64,000 nt of DNA from Trogon surrucura (lineage: Eukaryota; Chordata; Aves; Trogoniformes; Trogonidae), in contig CM036636.1 in assembly GCA_020746105.1 (NCBI GenBank), positions 2,418,001 to 2,482,000 on the forward strand. Reading direction: 5' to 3'. Positions within the stretch are counted from its first letter, which is position 1, and each line of letters opens with the position of its first letter. The position numbers and the translations under genes are program-made. Below, piece by piece: positions 48,901-63,252 of this stretch. The notes beneath the pieces were generated by a model, which was given only the letters and a program-made list of their open reading frames with translations, had not been told where the DNA came from and made no database searches.

Positions 48901-50858
48901 GACAGCTCCGCACCAGGCTCCATTCTTAGGGCTGAAATCCCCTTGATGCCAGGCAGTCTAGGACCCAGACCCATTATGGGGAAGTTGAGGTCAGGGACTG
49001 CTTCCTTAATGGGCCATTCATTTCCTTCTGGAGAACATGATTGATTGATTGCCCTGCATCAACAGGGCTTCCTTATTGCTCTTCTTTTCCTGCTACTATA
49101 GAAGAGTTAGGTGGCTTAGTTTGCAGTGGTGATGGGTCTCTCAGTACTTTATCAGTTCAGCATTCATTTAAGCAAAGCAGAGAGAGTTTGCTCTGTCCTG
49201 AAAGCAGTTTTGAGGCTGAGAAGTTGGTTTGTGGTGGCATCAGGCAAAATTAAAGGTCTGGTGCAAAATGATAGCCAGGAACGAGGAAGCTCGGGCTTGA
49301 ATTAGGTGGTTTGGCTCAGGTCTTTCCAAAGCAAGAGGTTTGTTGTGAAGAGTTATTCAATCATTTCCACAGGATTGAGATGACCTTATATGTGGCCCAG
49401 ATGCAGCCTTCCCACAGATTTAGAGAAAAACACCATCACAGGCTAGACTTTGCAATAAGTAATCTTACTCCTGTGATAAATCGAGGAATTACGAGGGCAG
49501 GGAGAATGCACGTTCCCAAACCTCAGCCTAGTTTTTCCTTGCTGATCCACTGTTTATACTTTCATAGAGTTTCATTTTAATTAGGGCAAATGAAAGCTTT
49601 CTAGCAAGACTTTATCTAGAAGGTGATTTATGCTCGAAGCAAAAAAAAAGCTGAGTCATCAGTTGGGTAAAATGCTTTAAGAAGCAGCTGGGGAAAACTC
49701 CCTCCTGAATCAGCAGCACAGGAGCATCGGAGCAGTTGCTCCTAACAAGCATTTCTGTGAGTGTAGATTTGTCAGCTGTGGCCTGTTTCTACTCAAAAAG
49801 GTCCAAGGAGCGACAGGTGATTTAGGATTGTTGCTGTATCCTGAGGACAGGGAAAGCCCTTTTTTGCTGCTAATTCAAGGCTTCAGCATGATCTGGGAAT
49901 GCATTAAAATAGAGTAACTAAACTGATTCCCCCTGTGTGGGAGGACTCGGCGTCACAGTCTGGTGTCACGAAGAGCTTTTCAGTCTAATCCAGTGCAGAC
50001 AGATCAGAAGCACAGGCAGAGCACCTTCTGGATCGTGAAATTAGGGAAAAACACACCTAGAGCACCAGCTCGCTGTGGGCAGCAATGCTGCTCGAATACG
50101 ACGCGCACCAGAGGAGCAAACCTGGCTCCTTCTGTAGCCGGGACTAGTTGAGTCCCAGACTGTCCTGGTGGCAGGAGCTGTGCCCCCAGGAGTGGGGACC
50201 AGCCTGGGCTCACGTGGCCATTCTGCAGCCTGGTTTGGTGGTGTTGACACGGGCTCTGCTCCGGGCTCGGTTGCTTGGGGTAAGCACTTAGCAGTGAGTG
50301 AGCATCACAGCAGGACTGGGGCGATGGGAGACAGCAAGGGTCCACTTGGCTTGTGCCTCAGGGAGCTGTTACTGAGGTAAGTGGTAACCAGTGATCAGAT
50401 TATCTCTTGAGATCATTGCATAAATTTGTTAGTGCCCATAAGGTATTTTAACATGTTAAGAATTACTGTGCTGCACTTGTTATCATGCTTTTAGCATAGC
50501 TGCCTGACAATAACCAGTGGCTGCTGGAGCTTGAGGATGTTGGCATTGACGAGAGAGAAGAACGTGTCCCATGATTGTCACCGAGTTCTCAGCAAGCTAA
50601 GGTGTAGAGTCTGGGTAGAGAAAACTGAGGCTGAGTATTGGGGACAAATAGAGAGGTGGGAGGAAATAATGCAGATGCTCAGCAAGAGAAACCGTGGTGC
50701 CCTTGGATCTGAGTCCCCATCTTCCTCCAGATCTAGTTTGCAAGCTGAACGATGGTGTTTTAGATCATCTTGGATACATGCTTGGTGTTTGTGAATGATT
50801 TATTGCCCATTGCTAATATAGGCTTTTTGGAACTCTAAAACTTTATAAAGAGACAATT

Positions 50859-50880
50859 CTTCTACTACGCGAAGTAGAAG
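50859..50880. other. Small perfect inverted repeat
   Basis: CTTCTACT, loop acgcga, AGTAGAAG: an 8-bp perfect stem with a 6-base loop. It is not flanked by a T-run or other recognisable RNA feature, and is probably incidental. Confidence 0.8.
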
Positions 50881-53403
50881 CATTTGTCACAAAGCCTGTA
50901 ACCAGAGGATATGCACACTGGAAGCCTTCAGTGAGATAGCTAGGGCACACTCAGTGGCTTAGGAAGGTTTTTGAACTCCTTACTGTGGTCGTTATGCAGC
51001 CAGCACTGCTTGAACTGGCTGGTCCATACTCTGTGAGGCAGTCACGCCTTTGAGGTGGAGCTGCGTGAGGAGCTTCCATGAAGCTGAGGAGTGTGGTCTG
51101 TGGTCCTGGTTCCCTTACAGAGAGTCATGGGTCAAAGCTGATTCATCTGAAGTTGGCAGGAGTCTTGACGTTGACTTTCAAAGAGCTGGGCTTTCACCTT
51201 TTATCTTTTCTCTACAGGAGTTCAAAGCTACATGGTGGAATTTGCTTTGCAAAATAGGGACTCCTTGCAGGAAAGGAGAAATGTCAAAGTGTACACTCAT
51301 TCTCTTTTGATCTTAATGGCAAGAGATTTTCATGTTTCTTCTATTTTCTACTGACAAATATTAGTGTCCAGTGGGTATTACAAGACTGTGGACTGGGCCG
51401 AACCTAATATGCTTGTAAATAGGAATGAACAGTTCAAACAAAATGTAAGTCCACCCTAAATTGCATCCCAACTAGAACTTTACCCTCACTGAATTTAGAA
51501 TAGCTTATGATTCACTTGGTATTTTTCATTCCCCTTTGCGTCTTTGAATTTCTTGATTCCTATAAAGATAGAGAAATGGAAGGTTGGGATATAATTGTTG
51601 TTCCATTTCCAGAGATGGTTTTGTTGGTGGGATGGTGGATGCGTTTGGGCTTGTAGGGGCAGAAGAGAATCTGTTTGACCTAGTGGTTTGGAGAGCTCAT
51701 GTGTATTTATTTGTAAAGATAAAACTGCTGACATTAGTCTTCATTAGTCCCAACTATGACTTGAGATGTCAAAGGTGATGTTCCTTGGGAGGAGTTTGGA
51801 TGTGTCTAGCACTGGCTGCCTGGACTATGAGAAGGTTTCTTGTGCAAACCCCTCCAGGAAGGTGTAAGAAGGGTGCAGGTGAATGCGCAACAGATAACAG
51901 AACTGAAATAAATGACATAAAGTAGCTTGTCCTCAACTCAGAGATTTAGATTAAGATTCCTCTTGGCTTGCTGCCTGCTCGTGAGATTCCCCCTTTATTC
52001 AAGAGCCCCCTGACTTTCAGGTACCTCTTAAACCTGCCGGGTAAGGCTTAAAGGTGACTTAGGTGGCATTTGTTCATGTTTGTGGTTTCCTGTGAGGTTA
52101 TACACTAGGCTTTCCTAACGTGTGCCTGTCACGCCTACTTTGGTAGAGCAGCAAATGCAACAGCAAAGCCTGTGGGACCCTGTGAAGGTGGCTTTGAAAT
52201 TGCTCTTAGCACCTAATACACCCGATGTGCTGTCATCTGCTGTCTGTTAGAAGTGACCCCGAAGCCAGTCAGCTAAAACACAAATCCGTAACTGCTAGAT
52301 ACCGAGATGGATGAGAATAAATGAGGTTTTGTTTGTGTGTCCCGGGGCTGGCAGCCTGGGGTGTCAGTGGCTGAGAGGGCTTATGATGGGTTCAGTCTCC
52401 TATGATTATTCTTTGTGCACACGTGTGTGTATCGGCTCTCCTTGTTGTGGATTAACATCCTGAGGAACGAAACAGTTTAGCCAGCAAAAGCGTGAGCAGA
52501 CAGAAAAAAGGTGAAAAAATTGTCTGAAGTGCTTTGCTTTCATTATATTAACAGGAAGAATAAATGCAAGAAAATGTTTTGGTTTGCCGCTCTGAACCAC
52601 ACAACACATTTCTGATATGGTTTCTTTCTTTCATGCTGTGTTCTCTGCTGTGTCCAAGGGGAAAGCTTTACTCCAGTTGACTGTGGGGTGTCAGGACCCA
52701 GGGCTGGAGGAGGGCAGAGCCAGCAAAGCAGACCAAGGACTTGTCACCATGCTTGGCATTAGCAGCCGCACGAGAGCAGCGTGAAAAGAAGAGAGCTGAG
52801 CTTTGCTTTCTGATTTTGTGTTGTAGGAGCTTGAAAAGAGCTCTGGGAACACAGCATGTGGCCGGGGCCTCAAGGTTTACCTGGGTCTTCAAAGAGGTGG
52901 ATGTAGCCCTGTTGGTGATCTAATAATACAGCACACTGTGGGAAGTGAGGAGAAAGCAGATGAAAAAAAAATAATGATAAAAGCAAGCAATTCTTAGACA
53001 TGTGTGAAGAAATGTGCCACCACGGTCTTGTTCCGTAGCAAAGAGCCTGTTCTGACTTTTCAGCTTTATAGGGCATCTCAGAGCCATGAGCACACATCAT
53101 CTGTCTAACAGCTGGGTTGCACGTATAGTGTAAAATTACCCATAGTTCTGCCTTGGCGAGAGATTACTCTTGAGATTCGATGTTCACCAGTGCTGAATTT
53201 CTCCTGTCACTGCGTGTTTGCTCTTGGAGATGAGCTGAGTGCCGAGGGAGAGGCTGTGCCCGTGCGACGTGCCGGTGCCGTGCGCTCGAGATGCAGATGG
53301 GAGCTGAGCTCCCCTGCTCTGCTGACATCCTGCGTGGACGTAATTGTGTCTTCTTTCTCCCCATGGCTTCACAAAGAGAATAATCCCCTAATGTTAGTGT
53401 TAA

Positions 53404-53620
53404 ATCGTAGAATTCATCTCATAGAGTGGTTTGGGTTGGAAAGGACCTTAAAGCTCATCTCGTTCCAACCCCCTGCCATGGGTGGGGACACCTCCCACCA
53501 GACCAGGTTGTTCCAAGCCCCATCCAGCCTGGCCTTGAACGCTTCGACAGCTTGTCTGGGCAACCTGTGCCAGTGTCTCACCATCCTCACAGGAAGAATT
53601 TCTTCCTAATGTGTGTTTAC
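53404..53620 (-). mobile_element. CR1 LINE 3' fragment
   Basis: Antisense CR1 with 'gagtggtttgggttggaaag', 'gaccttaaagctcatctcgt', 'ccatgggtggggacacctcc', 'ccagcctggccttgaacgct', 'gggcaacctgtgccagtgtc', then the continuation 'agaatttcttcctaatgtg', which belongs to the end of ORF2. It is about 215 bp. The adjacent poly-A stretch at about 53643 is on the side opposite the CR1 tail and is probably unrelated. Confidence 0.9.
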
Positions 53621-56317
53621 TACCAGACTTGTAGTTCAGCTGAAAAAAAAAATCTTTTGGAGATCACCGAACGAGCAGCACAAGAGCTGAGCGGCTCTGC
53701 CAGCCCTGACAAGAGAAAAGTGGGTGGTGAATAGAGGGGTCTGTACAACCGATGGATCCCGTGTGAAACAAGCTGTCACTACAATGACCTTACACCTGTC
53801 TGAACTCTTCATTAGCTGAAATCCCTTTCCTCATGCTGGATTTTGGAGGGCTACAGGGCCTGTTTGCCGAAGGGCTGAACTCACAGATCTTTTAGGGATG
53901 CAGCGCTGCTGCGTGGCAGGCTTTGCACGCTTCCTTGTGTGGAAGATTCTCAAAGATATTATAATAGAAAATTTGCCTAAGGCTAAAATGGCTTTGAAAT
54001 ATTTAGATACCAAGACAGGTGTGATGCATGTCTCTGACCTTGCTTGGGTCTCCATCCATCTGGAGACGCAAACTGCCTGACCCTGTGCCCCTGTGGGCAT
54101 TCTGTCTGAGGCTAAAATGATTGGGACGTTTCAGCCCCGATTCGGCAAATCACCTGGTTCGGAAAAGCACTTGAGCAAATGTGTAAAGCTGAGCAAAAGT
54201 TTAAGTGCCTCCCTGAATCTTCTGAGTTTTATTTAGTGTCTCAGGGAAGGTATATTCAAAATGACTGTGGGTTGGCCACCTCCAGGTTTAATAGGAGACA
54301 TTTAAGATTAACAGCGGGAGAGTGACATATATCATACAAACTTAAAGAGCCCCTTCAACAGAGCAATTGCGCTCTGAAAAGAAGTGAAAATCTCTCCAAA
54401 CAACAGCTTAATCATCAGTGCCTGCCAAGAAGTGAAGACTCCAGCTGAAGAAATTCACTTGCAGCTTGACAACATTATAGCGTCGAGGGTACAAGCAGCT
54501 CTCGTACAAGGCCAACAATTGCTTTCCTCCCGCGGATGAAAAGGCAGCTGGAGGCTTTGAGGAGGGTGCCAGCCTGCTGGGGCTGCGACTGCTGCATCTG
54601 TGGCTGAGTGGAAGAGAACGACAGAATGCTTTCAAGGGAGCCAAAAGTGAAGACTTTATTTGCTCCTGTGGTTTCCTACGACAACCCAGAATACCCGTGG
54701 CTGGGTTCTCCGACAGAAGAGGCTGGACATGTGTGGACTTTGGGAGAAAGTCTTTCTCCCCAGACCACGTGCCATTGGGTTCAGGGGAGCAACAAAGCAG
54801 GTTGCTGTGTACTGGTGTGTCGGCTTCTGCTGTGCCGTAGCAGGCAGTCCTTTTCTATTTCAAACGTCTTCATAAAACCTTTTGAAACATCTTTAGATGG
54901 AGAGGATCATGACCAATTGGTTTTGGTTTGGTTTTGTCTGAAACGGGAAAATGGTAGCGATAAGGAAGCCTTATAGATCTGTCCCCAGAAGTAGGGTTTG
55001 CATTGACAAAGGACTGTCGGACCTGGGGGCTTTGCTGTGCTCTGAGCTCTCGGCTCCAGCCAGCTCTGTGAGCTGTAGATGTATCTACAAAAATATTTTC
55101 TCCTTATAATTAACTAGAAAATAAATGTAGTGCTGGAGGTAGTTTTTGGCAGAGGTATTTAGGGGGAAAATCAAGAAGAATCTGGGTCTGTATTTAAGAT
55201 GATGAGGAAGCTCGCATATTATTCTTAGGAGTGCCATTATCTACGATGATTTTGGGCATTGACCCACGATTTCCTATGTTCAAAGTCAGAAAATGGAGTG
55301 TTGGATTTGTTTCAGTCTCCCAGGAATCGGCTGATGCGACCAACTCTGTCTCGCTGATGATTCCCACAGGGGCTGCTGCATGGGAGGAAAAGTTTACTCT
55401 GCTCTGCTCACTAGACCAGCCAAACCTATGTTTTGGTCTGAATGCATCCTTATCCTTGTCTAAATACCATGTGTGCGTGAGCAGCCAAATGGAACAGAGC
55501 TCCAAATACATGTGACTGTGCGTAAACACAAATGTGTGTATTTCTCCCTCCTTATGACTTTAGGAATACGTTTGGGGATGGCTTTGGCTCTTCAGTGGAA
55601 GACAGCAGATACCTGAAGCCTTTTTGGTTGGCTCTGCAGTATAAGGAAAAAACCAGCGAAAGAACCCTGAATTTATACTAAGTTGACTTACACAAGTCTT
55701 CTCCAGCAATGAATGACACATGAAGCATTCTTGCTTTCCAAGATGTCAGAACTTAAAAACAGCACCTCCTGTTTTTCCAGGAGCCAACCCTTCCTCCAGC
55801 TCTGCACAACCCAACCCCAACAGCCTCTGGGCCAACCTTGTGTGGGGACCTGGCAGTGCTCTCAGCCCTTTGCAGGACACAGAATTTGGTTGCATCCACC
55901 GAGAAAGGTGAAGGCGACTATGGGAGGCACCTGCGTGCTGGTTTGGATCCTTGGAGTTTTGCTGGAGGAATTGGCTGCCAATTCAGACTGAGTCACATTT
56001 AGGTGTAACTATTTGAATCGTTTGGTCTTAGTAGAGTTTTTGCTTTATGATGAGTATGGAAAGCAGGTAGGGGAGGCTTGCTCTTTGTCAAATGTTGCTT
56101 TTGAGAGCGTTGAGATAAGCGGGTCTGGCTTGGTGCGACTGCTCTGGTAGCACAGCTGAGGGCTGTGGTCACCAGTGCCCTGGTCTGTTGTCACAGCTGA
56201 AGACCTCTGGCCAGACAAAAGGATTTGGGGTTGCAGGTAGCCCGTGAGATGCATTTGGGTGTCTGTGGTTACAGCTTTCATCTTTCCGGTCTCTGTTCAT
56301 CCTTGTGCCTTTAACTT

Positions 56318-56380
56318 GCCGTGTGACCTTGCGGAAGGTGCATCATATGTAATGATTTCTCCTGAGTCCCTCCACCACAG
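56318..56380 (+). mobile_element. Possible ancient MIR-like SINE relic
   Basis: 'gccgtgtgaccttgcggaag' is close to the MIR core 'gtgtgaccttgggcaagtca', and 'ctcctgagtccctcc' follows at about the right distance for the next conserved block. The middle is diverged, and the support is a single ~18-base match. Confidence 0.3.
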
Positions 56381-57430
56381 GTCTGACCTTCCCTACTGCG
56401 AATGTGCCTTGCCTGTTTCCAACAGGAATTGCCTAGACCAAGTTTGCATTCATAATTAAAAGTCCACAGCTGTTTAAAAATAAAAGGAAGGGGAGGAGGG
56501 ATTGCAAAAACAGGTTAAAAAAAATAATAAAATAGGTGGAGTCCCTTGGTCAGCCTGTAATTTTTAACAGTGAGAGAGCTTCCTCGGTGCCAGGCAGGCA
56601 CGCTCATGAATAACGCAGCTGAGTGAGTCCACACTAGCTGGGGAAAGAATGAATTTTTTAAGAAATCCTGTTAGCATATTTATGTATCGATTTATTGGTG
56701 CCATAAGCCTTCGGATCAAGGCATAAAACATCAGCATTTTTGCTTTTTCAGTCTCCCCAGCTCTGTAAGGCTGGAGAAGGGGAGAAACAAAGGGAAGGAT
56801 TTACTTCTATTTAAACTTGGCTGAATTAGTGTTATTACTGCATGCAGCGACTATAGTTCAAACATGTTAGTACACGGCTAGCAGCATTGTAGCAAAATTC
56901 AACTGCTGCCAGTTTCTAGGATTTTTACAAAGAGTCTTCTGGTATTTGGGTTGATTTTATGCATTTGGATGCCTTTGTCTGAAAGCCCAGCTCCTGGATT
57001 TATGTGCTCGAGAGAGTTATAGCTCCCTTCCCTCCCTTATTTGGGACTTTCTTGTCATTGGAAAGAAAAGCTAGAAAATTTGAATCCTAAAAACAAGGGG
57101 CTAATTATCTAGGTATTTTTCCTTTTGTACGTACTTTTCATTTTTTAAATTATGATCTCCTCCTACCCTGGACAGGCTCTTGTGCAGCTTCCACCATCGT
57201 CACCAAAGGGGTACTTTGTTTGCAGGAGGTGAAATATTCTGGATTTTATTTTGATCCTGGTAGTGAAGAGCTCCATGTTCTTCTCCTCTGAACCGCAAAT
57301 GTTGGGCTGGGTTCAAGTGACTTCCCTTTTTGGGGCAGAGGGGTTGTCTTGTTTCAAAATGTCACTGATTTTAGTGTCACGAGACTCAGAAAAATGTCAG
57401 ATATTTTTCATCTGATGCCCACTTGGGAAT

Positions 57431-57496
57431 CAGGAGTTATGGATAGATCTCAGGAGTAACTGACAGGAGTTATGGATAGATCTCAGGAGTAACTGA
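57431..57496 (+). repeat. Perfect 33-bp tandem duplication
   Basis: Two adjacent identical 33-base copies (57431-57463 and 57464-57496), each beginning caggagttatggatagatct. Within each copy 'caggagt' itself occurs twice, which suggests an internal direct repeat that could have seeded slippage. Confidence 0.97.
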
Positions 57497-60400
57497 AGGA
57501 TTTGGACAAGGTGTATTGTTATTACAGCAGTCAAGTGGACTGACCTTCATCCTGAAGGTAAAAAGGAAGAGTGGAATAATGCAGAGACCTTCCTTAAAGA
57601 GAGAGAGGATCTTAGAAACATGAGTTTGAGTGTAAAAGTGCCAGAGTGCAGTTTGAGCAGGCTTAAACCCAGGACTTGGTTGCCTTTGGCCAACATCTGA
57701 TGTGAAAGGGAGTGCAGAGGCCAGTGGGCTCTTGATACGCTGTTCTTACAACTGCTGGCCCTCAAGACAACAGCTATGCCATCCCAGAGGGCCCCTGGAA
57801 AACACATCCTCTACCATCAAATTTTTCCTGGTGTCCAAAACCTAGTTGGGACTACCAGACATTGGAGACCCAATTATATCCTGTTCTAGGAGGAGATCAG
57901 GAGATCCTTCAATCGCAAGATGTTAGCTAGACCTCATATGCACCTTTGGGCTTCCTGAGATCTTGTCCATCCCATAGAGACCTCCAGCTATAGAGTTTTC
58001 CTCAAAGCACACATAAGCAAATAGAAGCCACGGGAAGCAGTGTTTAAGCCTGACTCCAAATTTCCCAGCAGCTTGCTGCACTGGCGCTCTTCCAATTTAA
58101 TTCACCCCCTCTACATACAAGGGCACCTCCTCTGAACGCCCTGAGCCCATCCATCCCAGATGGAGGGATTCTCAGGGGGGATATTCAAACCTCAGCTCTG
58201 CCTCGCTGTAGGTAGGACGTGTGGGAGTGGGATTTGGGCTGGACGCTCGTTTCGTTACCCGACCCTTTTGAGTTTTATCCTTCGCACAGATGAGCACACC
58301 AGGCAGGAGCTCTGCCATCCCCCTGCTGCGGGCGGTACAGCCCCTGAGCATCCATCGGAAATGCCCCTCTCTGCCAATTTAATTTTGCTCGGAAGGGTCA
58401 GTGGCCAGCACTCCCCCATCCCCGGCTGTCGTGTCCCTGCAGAGCTGAGCACCAGATGCTCTCTGCAAATGGCCTCTAACAGCTGAAAGTCAGTAACCAA
58501 AGTTATTGGACTGACTTGGTGCCAAGGTTGTATTTAAACTGGAACTGGGGTAGGGGAAAAAAAAAAAAAAGAAATAATAAAACGTTTCTGCAGATTTCAG
58601 CATCTCGTGTAAGGTAGTATGTTGGGTCAGGACTTGAGAAATGGGACTCCTGTCGCCTGGCTGTGACCCATCCCATTTTCACCTTTGGGATAGCAATGGA
58701 GACCACCTCGGTGCAGGGCTCGGTGGTGCTTCTGCACTAAAAAGGCTATATAAGACTTAAAAGACAAAAGCTTTTAAACTTTTATCTATTTCAGTTTTTT
58801 TTCTTCTTCGATTTTCAATTGATCCAAAGAGAGGTGGATGTAAAAAAGGAAGGAAAACAAGGAGAAAAAAAATATTTTTGAAAAGAAAGAAGTTTTAATA
58901 CCTCTTTGATAGCTGAATAAATAGGATTGACTAAAAAATATCTCACAGCTCTACTGAATGAGATGTCAGGCTATGACTTGCTCAGGGAAGTGAGGAAGAT
59001 GCTGTACTACTCGTCTCTTCCCAGTAACTTATTGATGGGAGACTGAGACCCCTTCATTATCTCCTAGACCTCTGGGCTTATATCTGAAGGTTACAATATT
59101 TTAAGAAGTTAACACAAATCCCTCTAGTTCCCCTTTAGTGGTCATCTTTGTTTAAAATAGAACCTGAAATACGCTGAAATTATTCCATGTCCTGCTAGAT
59201 TTTCAGTTCGAGATTATCTTTTTAAGGGAGAAACCAGGTGTCTCATCTTCTAATCTGGCCTACACTGCACCAGGTTGGATTTTGGGTTGGATTTTCTCTA
59301 GGGCTTTCAGCACTGTGGGCTCCAGACTTTCCACCGTGGATTTTGCTTGCAAATACAGTGCAAATAGTAATGTGAATTTGTTGATTAGAGTAGGTGGAGC
59401 TCATGCTTGACCACAGCTCTCTACTCAGGGACTTCAGACGTGAGTTGGAGTTGAACCTATGAAGTTTGTATGAAGCCCGTAGAGCTCGTTGCCCATCTCT
59501 TGAAAGCACTTTTTGCTTTCTTGAAGACAGACGCTTTGGGATGTTACGGTAACGTGGACTGGGTAGCATCCCTGAGAAACGACTGGTTTAAATGTCATTT
59601 GAGTCTGTGACTCTTTTGAGAATAGAGTAGATCATCATTGATTCCACAGATGGAATTCAAAGTGGCTTTTCTCAGCAAATTTGGGTTTTCTGCCCTTATA
59701 CCTTCTTGTGCAAGGTCCGTCCCTAATGAAGAGCTCGGCAGGAGTCGTTTAGTGCCTAGGGAAAATGTGTGGGGTAAGGCAGGGCTCCATGTGCTCATTG
59801 TACATGTGTTTAATATTTTTGGGTTTGTTCTTAATAGTTTCTGTGTTCACCTAATCCTAAGAATAGGAATGGGTAGAAATAAATCAACCATAAATAGCGT
59901 TGCTAATTAGCAGAAGTAGCAAGGAGTGGATTGTGAAAAATCAGATGAAGGGTGAACAGAGTTCATCTCTCGAAGACAGCTGAGAGTTTTCCTCAATGCA
60001 AAAGCACTTATCGAAGAGAAGATTACACTTTAATTGCCCCAAATAAGTCAGGCTCTGCCATTGATTAGATTAAGGTGAGTAAACACCAGGTGCACTATGC
60101 ATTTTGATTAAAAACGTAGTAAAGAGCTAATGGTCTGTGGTGTTTCAGCTTTGGCTATATCTGTCAAATTAGATCCCTTCTTTATTGAACCTCACTCTGG
60201 AAACATTTCCAAAGGATTACACGTTGGCCCATTAATTGCTTGGGTTTTTTTCTTATTGATGGACAATGTGCTGAGCAAAGTGGTGGCAGAATTTCTTCTC
60301 AGAGAATCCGGAGCAATCGCCTCAGGTTTGCTGCTCCTGGCAAAGGTGGCTGAGAGAAGAAACTCCTGTAAGCAGCAGAATGGCTCCTTCTTCAAAAGCA

Positions 60401-62834
60401 AAGAGAATAATGGTGTTTTGATCAGAAACCAGGAGCTGCAGTACAAGATATTTTTTGCTTAGGTTCATTGCAGCACAGGTCTTCAATCAGAGTATCCAGC
60501 CTCTGCTATGTGTCACCCAGCGCTTTCTTATGGCAAAGGTGCTTGTTGTCCTGCTGCTTTTGTGCTGCCCAAGAGGATTTAATCAGGTGCAGCAGCGTTT
60601 AACAGGCTATTTGAACACGTTATTTTAACATGTGCTACCACCGCCTGGCTCGCCTGGTCCTTGGCATGTGCTAAGTGGGGCTGTGGGCTGGTGGCAAGTC
60701 TTCTGTTTGCACCAGCTGGGAAAAGCTGTCAGTGTTGGGTTTCTGATCCATCAGGTCTCAGATTCACCCTTGGGGCATGGCTTTCGTGTGCCAATTTGGC
60801 TGTCGGTCAGTGGCACACGGGTCTGGGTATGTGGGGATCCCCTATTCCTAGATTTAGGCTGGGTTGCAGAAGCTGGAGGAGAACGGGAGGTTGTGGGCAG
60901 GTGTGCTGTCTGCTTAGAGAAAAGAGGGGGGCAGGATCTTGGGGATTATTCTGTGTTTGACTTGCTCAAATTAATCTGTCAATCTCCTGAAACGTAAGAT
61001 TTGCCACCAGTTGAACAGAAGCAGTCGCTTGCTGGTGTGTAAACCAAAATTCACTTAATTGTGGGTTTGCTATTTTAGGGTTCCAGAACCAAAATCTCAT
61101 CGCTGATGCCAAACCATGATTAAACAACCTTGGTAGAAACTGCGCAGGCTTCCCCCTTCCTTTGGGGGCTGCTGCTTTTTCTGCAGGGACTGTCACAGTT
61201 TTCCCAGTAACTCTCCCCTGGGAGAAGGGTGTTGGAGCAGGCAGGGCTTGGCTGACCATTTCATGGGGACGGGTTGGAGCGGGGCTGGCTGGAGCCATTG
61301 CTGCTTCTGGTCTTGCAGAAGCAAGAAGGTCCAGCAAGGTGAGAAAAGCCGTCTCAGGGCAGGCACAAGGGCTCTGCCTCCCCGCACACCTCGGGAACGT
61401 GGGTCATGGCCAGGGCTGCAGAAAGGAAGATGAAAGGTGATTTAAAAGCATTTCTGGCCTCTGCAGCACATTGCCAGCAGCAGTAGGCTGCTTCAAGTCA
61501 ATTGTTTCAAAACATATCTTTTAAATGAATTAATAATTGGACGCAGCTGCCATCTTGTTAACATAATGAAGCGATTGTGGAGTGAACGAAGCAGGCAGAA
61601 GTGAGTGTTAATGCTCGCCTTCCTCTGGTGTTGGGCAAGGCACACAAGGCTCGGTTGTGGGAACGATCTTGTGCTTTGCTGGAGTACGTGCCATTCTCTT
61701 TGACTGTATGGGGAGCTCAGACTTCCTGTGCCTCCGTTTCCCCCTGTGCAGCACCTTGCCTGTGGGAGTCCTGTGCTGTCACATTCTAGGGACAGGAGCT
61801 GTTCCGAGCTGTGGGCACTCTTCAGGGGCTACTTGTGAAGAGCCCCAAGGCTGTCACTGTCCTGTGAGTTCCTCAGCTCCTGAGCAGTGAGGGAGCCCTC
61901 CTGTAAGCCCTGACTCTATTTGGATGTAATTGTGGTGCCTCGTGAAAAGTATTTCATTTCCCCTTCTTCTCTTGAGTTAAACCTGTGTTTAGGATGAAGT
62001 AGCACTCACAGCCAGCTGGGCATTACACCAGTGAGATGCTTCAGCTAGAACATAAAAATTGATTTGATCTCTTGGCTCATCCTGCTTAATGAGCAAGCCT
62101 GGAGCTTGGCCACAGCCTAAACCCCTATGGCTCTGCTGGGGGGAGCTGCTGCCTCTGCTCTGCACAGCCAGAGGTGCACTGGGATGCTGGGTCTTTTCCT
62201 GGAGGAGAAGAGTTTGGTTTTCCTGGAAGCAAATGGGTTTGATGAATTAAAGCATCTCGCCATGGCAGAGATGGTGCCACAAACTGTGATCGGGTTCAAG
62301 CACGCTTGTGAGCTCTGGGAAAGGTGTTGCGTGTCCATAGTGAAGGCTCTGCTTTCTTGGAAGAGGTTTTCTGTTGACGTTTCACCTGGTGTTTTGCCTT
62401 CTAGCTTGTCCTGGATCCGTGTGTGCAAGGCAGAGCAAACAGAGTGAGTCCCTGCCCTGCCCTGAGCATAAGGTAGCCTAGCAAATGCTCAGGGGAGGCT
62501 GGTTAATCAGTCGTATTTCAACACATTTCATTTTTAAGGGCTTTGATTGTGGCATGGAATTGTGGATCTGTCGCCAAGTTTGGGCTTCAAATGAATAAAT
62601 AAATGATAAACGACCATTTGGCAGGGATGAACCTGCGGCACTCTCTTTGCATGTTGATGTGGTTTCCTTTTTCCCATCTGTTCCCGTCCTCCAGCTCTTC
62701 CTTGTGGGGTGGTTTTCCAGCCCCCCTTGCCTGATGGCAAGCCCCAGCCTTGCTGAATGGGGTTTGGTTGCTTTGATCAGAGATGTGAGGGCTGCCACCT
62801 CGGTCAAGAAATGAGAAGTGAAGAACAGCCTCTA

Positions 62835-63252
62835 AAGAGGCTCAGTCCTCATTACGAGGAGCAGCTGGGGGAGCTGGGGTTGGTCAACCTGGAGAGAATC
62901 AGGCTGAGGGGAGACCTTCTCGCTCTCTACAACTACCTGAAAAGAGGTTGTAGTGAGGTGGGGTAGTCTCTTCTCCCAAGTTACAAGTCATAGGACAAGA
63001 GGAAGTGGCCTCAAGTTGTGCCAGAAGAACTTTAGATTGTATATTAGGAAAAACTTCTTCACTGAAAGAGTAGTCAAGCACTGGAACAGGCTGCCTGGGG
63101 AGAGATGGTGGAGTCACCATGCCTGGAGGTATTTAAAAACGTGTAGATGAGGTGCTCAGGGACTTGGTTTGTTGGTGGACCTGGAGTTGTTGGGTTGATT
63201 CATGGGCTTGGTGATCTTAAAGGTCTTCTCCAACCTAAACAATTCTATGACT
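62835..63252 (+). mobile_element. CR1 LINE 3' fragment (second subfamily), ORF2 end frameshifted
   Basis: Sense-oriented CR1 of about 420 bp. The ORF2 C-terminal coding region is recognisable ([20 protein letters not shown], then [17 protein letters not shown]), but it is split between two frames by a shift and a stop near 62960. It therefore cannot encode an intact protein. The 3' end 'gatcttaaaggtcttctcca' and 'acctaaacaattctatgact' marks the subfamily also seen, antisense, at 33958, which differs from the 11851/27826 pair. Confidence 0.92.
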
